Below, one piece after another: positions 5,929 to 6,802 of a stretch of DNA of 6,802 nucleotides (position 1 is the first letter of the stretch; every line of letters begins with the position of its first letter). The translations under genes were made by a program, and so were the position numbers. The notes beneath the pieces are model-generated. The model worked only from the letters and a program-made list of their open reading frames with translations. It had not been told where the DNA came from and did not search any database. Origin of the DNA: an uncultured Clostridia bacterium (lineage in GTDB: Bacteria > Bacillota > Clostridia > Christensenellales > Borkfalkiaceae); assembly GCA_944372565.1 (NCBI GenBank), contig CALVZR010000081.1:1-6802 (forward strand), given 5' to 3'.

Positions 5929-6802
5929 TTTATTTCTCCTTCGATCCAATCGATCTCCGCAAGCAGGGCGCGCATATTTTCGGGCGTGCCGATGCTGATG
6001 CGCACAAAATCCGCGATGCGTTTATCGGAAAACCAGCGCACGAGCACGCCGCGCTCTTTGAGTTTTTCGTAAAGTTCCCTTCCCCCCGTCTTCGCGCTCT
6101 TCGCCAAAAGGAAGTTCGCCGAAGAGGGCAGCACGGTGAACGAGCGCCGTTTCAGTTCCTCCGCCGTAAATTCTCGGGTTTTTACGATTTTTTCCGTGCA
6201 GTCCGAAAAATACGAGGTATCCTCCATCGCCGCCGTTGCGAGTAAGGCGCTCAGGCGGTTCACGTTATACGGGTTGAAGGAATATTTCACCCGTTCCAGA
6301 TCGCCGATCAGCGCGGCGTTTCCCAGGGCGAACCCCACGCGTGCGCCCGCCAGCGAGCGCGATTTTGAAAAGGTTTGCACGACGAGCAGGTTTTCGTATT
6401 TTCCGACGAGCGACGCCGCGCTCTCCCCGCCGAAATCGATATACGCCTCGTCCGCCAGCACCACGCTGTCCGCGTTGTTTTTCACGATGTTCTCCACGTC
6501 CGCGAGGGGCAGAAATATGCCCGTCTGCGCGTTGGGGTTGGCAAACACCACGAGTTTTTTCTTTCCGAAATAGTCGCGGGCGTTTAAGGTGAAATCCTCC
6601 TTTAAGGGGATCTCCTCCGCCGCCGTGCCCGTCAGCGCGGCGAACACCTTGTAAAAGCCGTAGGTAACGTCCGGAAAACAGGCGCCGTTCTGCCCGAACG
6701 CGCGGAAAGCGAACGCCAGAAGTTCGTCCGAACCGTTGCCCACCGCCACGTTTTCGCGTTTCAAACGGTAATGTTTCGCGATGGCGTCCAGCAGGGCGGC
6801 GC
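5925..6802 (-). CDS. hisC: Histidinol-phosphate aminotransferase (5' partial)
   Basis: PLP-dependent transamination of imidazole acetol phosphate with glutamate to L-histidinol phosphate; class I/II aminotransferase fold. The frame is open to the right edge. The TTG at 6764 is an internal Leu, since the codons before it (AALLDAIAKHYR) continue the family sequence. About 60-70 N-terminal residues are therefore missing. Counting from 6764, visible motifs are NGSDEL (10-15), FPDVTYGFY (30-38), ANPNAQTG (75-82), LADEAYIDF (103-111; D105 and Y108 bind PLP) and TFSKSRSLAGARVGF (131-145, K134 the Schiff-base lysine). R255 in FVRISIG is the substrate-carboxylate arginine. NPNAQTG has Gln where most relatives have Pro. 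The TGA overlaps the hisB ATG. Confidence 0.94.
   Translation of the reverse strand, partial: AALLDAIAKHYRLKRENVAVGNGSDELLAFAFRAFGQNGACFPDVTYGFYKVFAALTGTAAEEIPLKEDFTLNARDYFGKKKLVVFANPNAQTGIFLPLADVENIVKNNADSVVLADEAYIDFGGESAASLVGKYENLLVVQTFSKSRSLAGARVGFALGNAALIGDLERVKYSFNPYNVNRLSALLATAAMEDTSYFSDCTEKIVKTREFTAEELKRRSFTVLPSSANFLLAKSAKTGGRELYEKLKERGVLVRWFSDKRIADFVRISIGTPENMRALLAEIDWIEGEIK

Larger units (their letters stand above)
1930..6802 (-). other. Histidine biosynthesis operon hisC-B-H-A-F-IE plus alarmone synthetase
   Basis: Seven genes run leftward with almost no space between them. hisC/hisB, hisB/hisH and hisH/hisA overlap by ATGA. hisA and hisF are one base apart, hisF and hisIE overlap by 7 bases, and hisIE and the alarmone synthetase are 2 bases apart. 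No internal terminator or clear promoter is visible, so one polycistronic mRNA with translational coupling is the simplest reading. The promoter, any T-box or attenuator leader, and hisG/hisD are expected to the right of 6802. Confidence 0.85.

Overview
The window looks like a chromosomal segment from an uncultured Clostridia-type Firmicute. The evidence is a DnaD-domain protein paired with a DnaC/DnaI-type helicase loader, a RelQ/RelP-type small alarmone synthetase, a monofunctional hisB next to a fused hisIE, and strong GGAGG-type ribosome binding sites. The sequence is visibly GC-rich, so this is not a low-GC Clostridium. The lineage is inferred from gene content; no rRNA or other marker is present.

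Left part (1-1814, + strand): a two-gene replication-initiation cassette. The first gene is cut by the left edge. It encodes a protein built from tandem DnaD-like units, three complete ones plus the tail of a fourth. Nine bases later comes a helicase loader with an N-terminal charged helix, a Cys4 zinc motif and an AAA+ core. Together they should load the replicative helicase. The transcript probably ends at a strong hairpin plus T-tract at 1897-1931, in the 115-base gap between the two convergent gene sets.

Right part (6802-1930, - strand): a tightly packed histidine operon in the order hisC (cut by the right edge), hisB, hisH, hisA, hisF, hisIE. The first three junctions are 4-base ATGA overlaps. 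hisA-hisF is separated by 1 base and hisF-hisIE overlaps by 7. The last gene, two bases after hisIE, is a small (p)ppGpp synthetase. The his enzymes here cover IGP synthesis (HisH/HisF), the upstream HisIE and HisA steps, and the downstream HisB and HisC steps. hisG, hisD, the histidinol-phosphate phosphatase and the operon promoter or leader must lie outside the window.

Three points deserve a second look. (1) The alarmone synthetase is the distal gene of the his operon, which could link starvation signalling to histidine and purine metabolism. (2) hisF has no ATG, GTG or TTG in frame upstream of its catalytic Asp11. An AGG codon sits exactly where the start codon should be, 6 bases after a perfect GGAGG. 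(3) The DnaD-like protein has an unusually high number of repeats. I see no mobile elements, CRISPR arrays, tRNAs or rRNAs.
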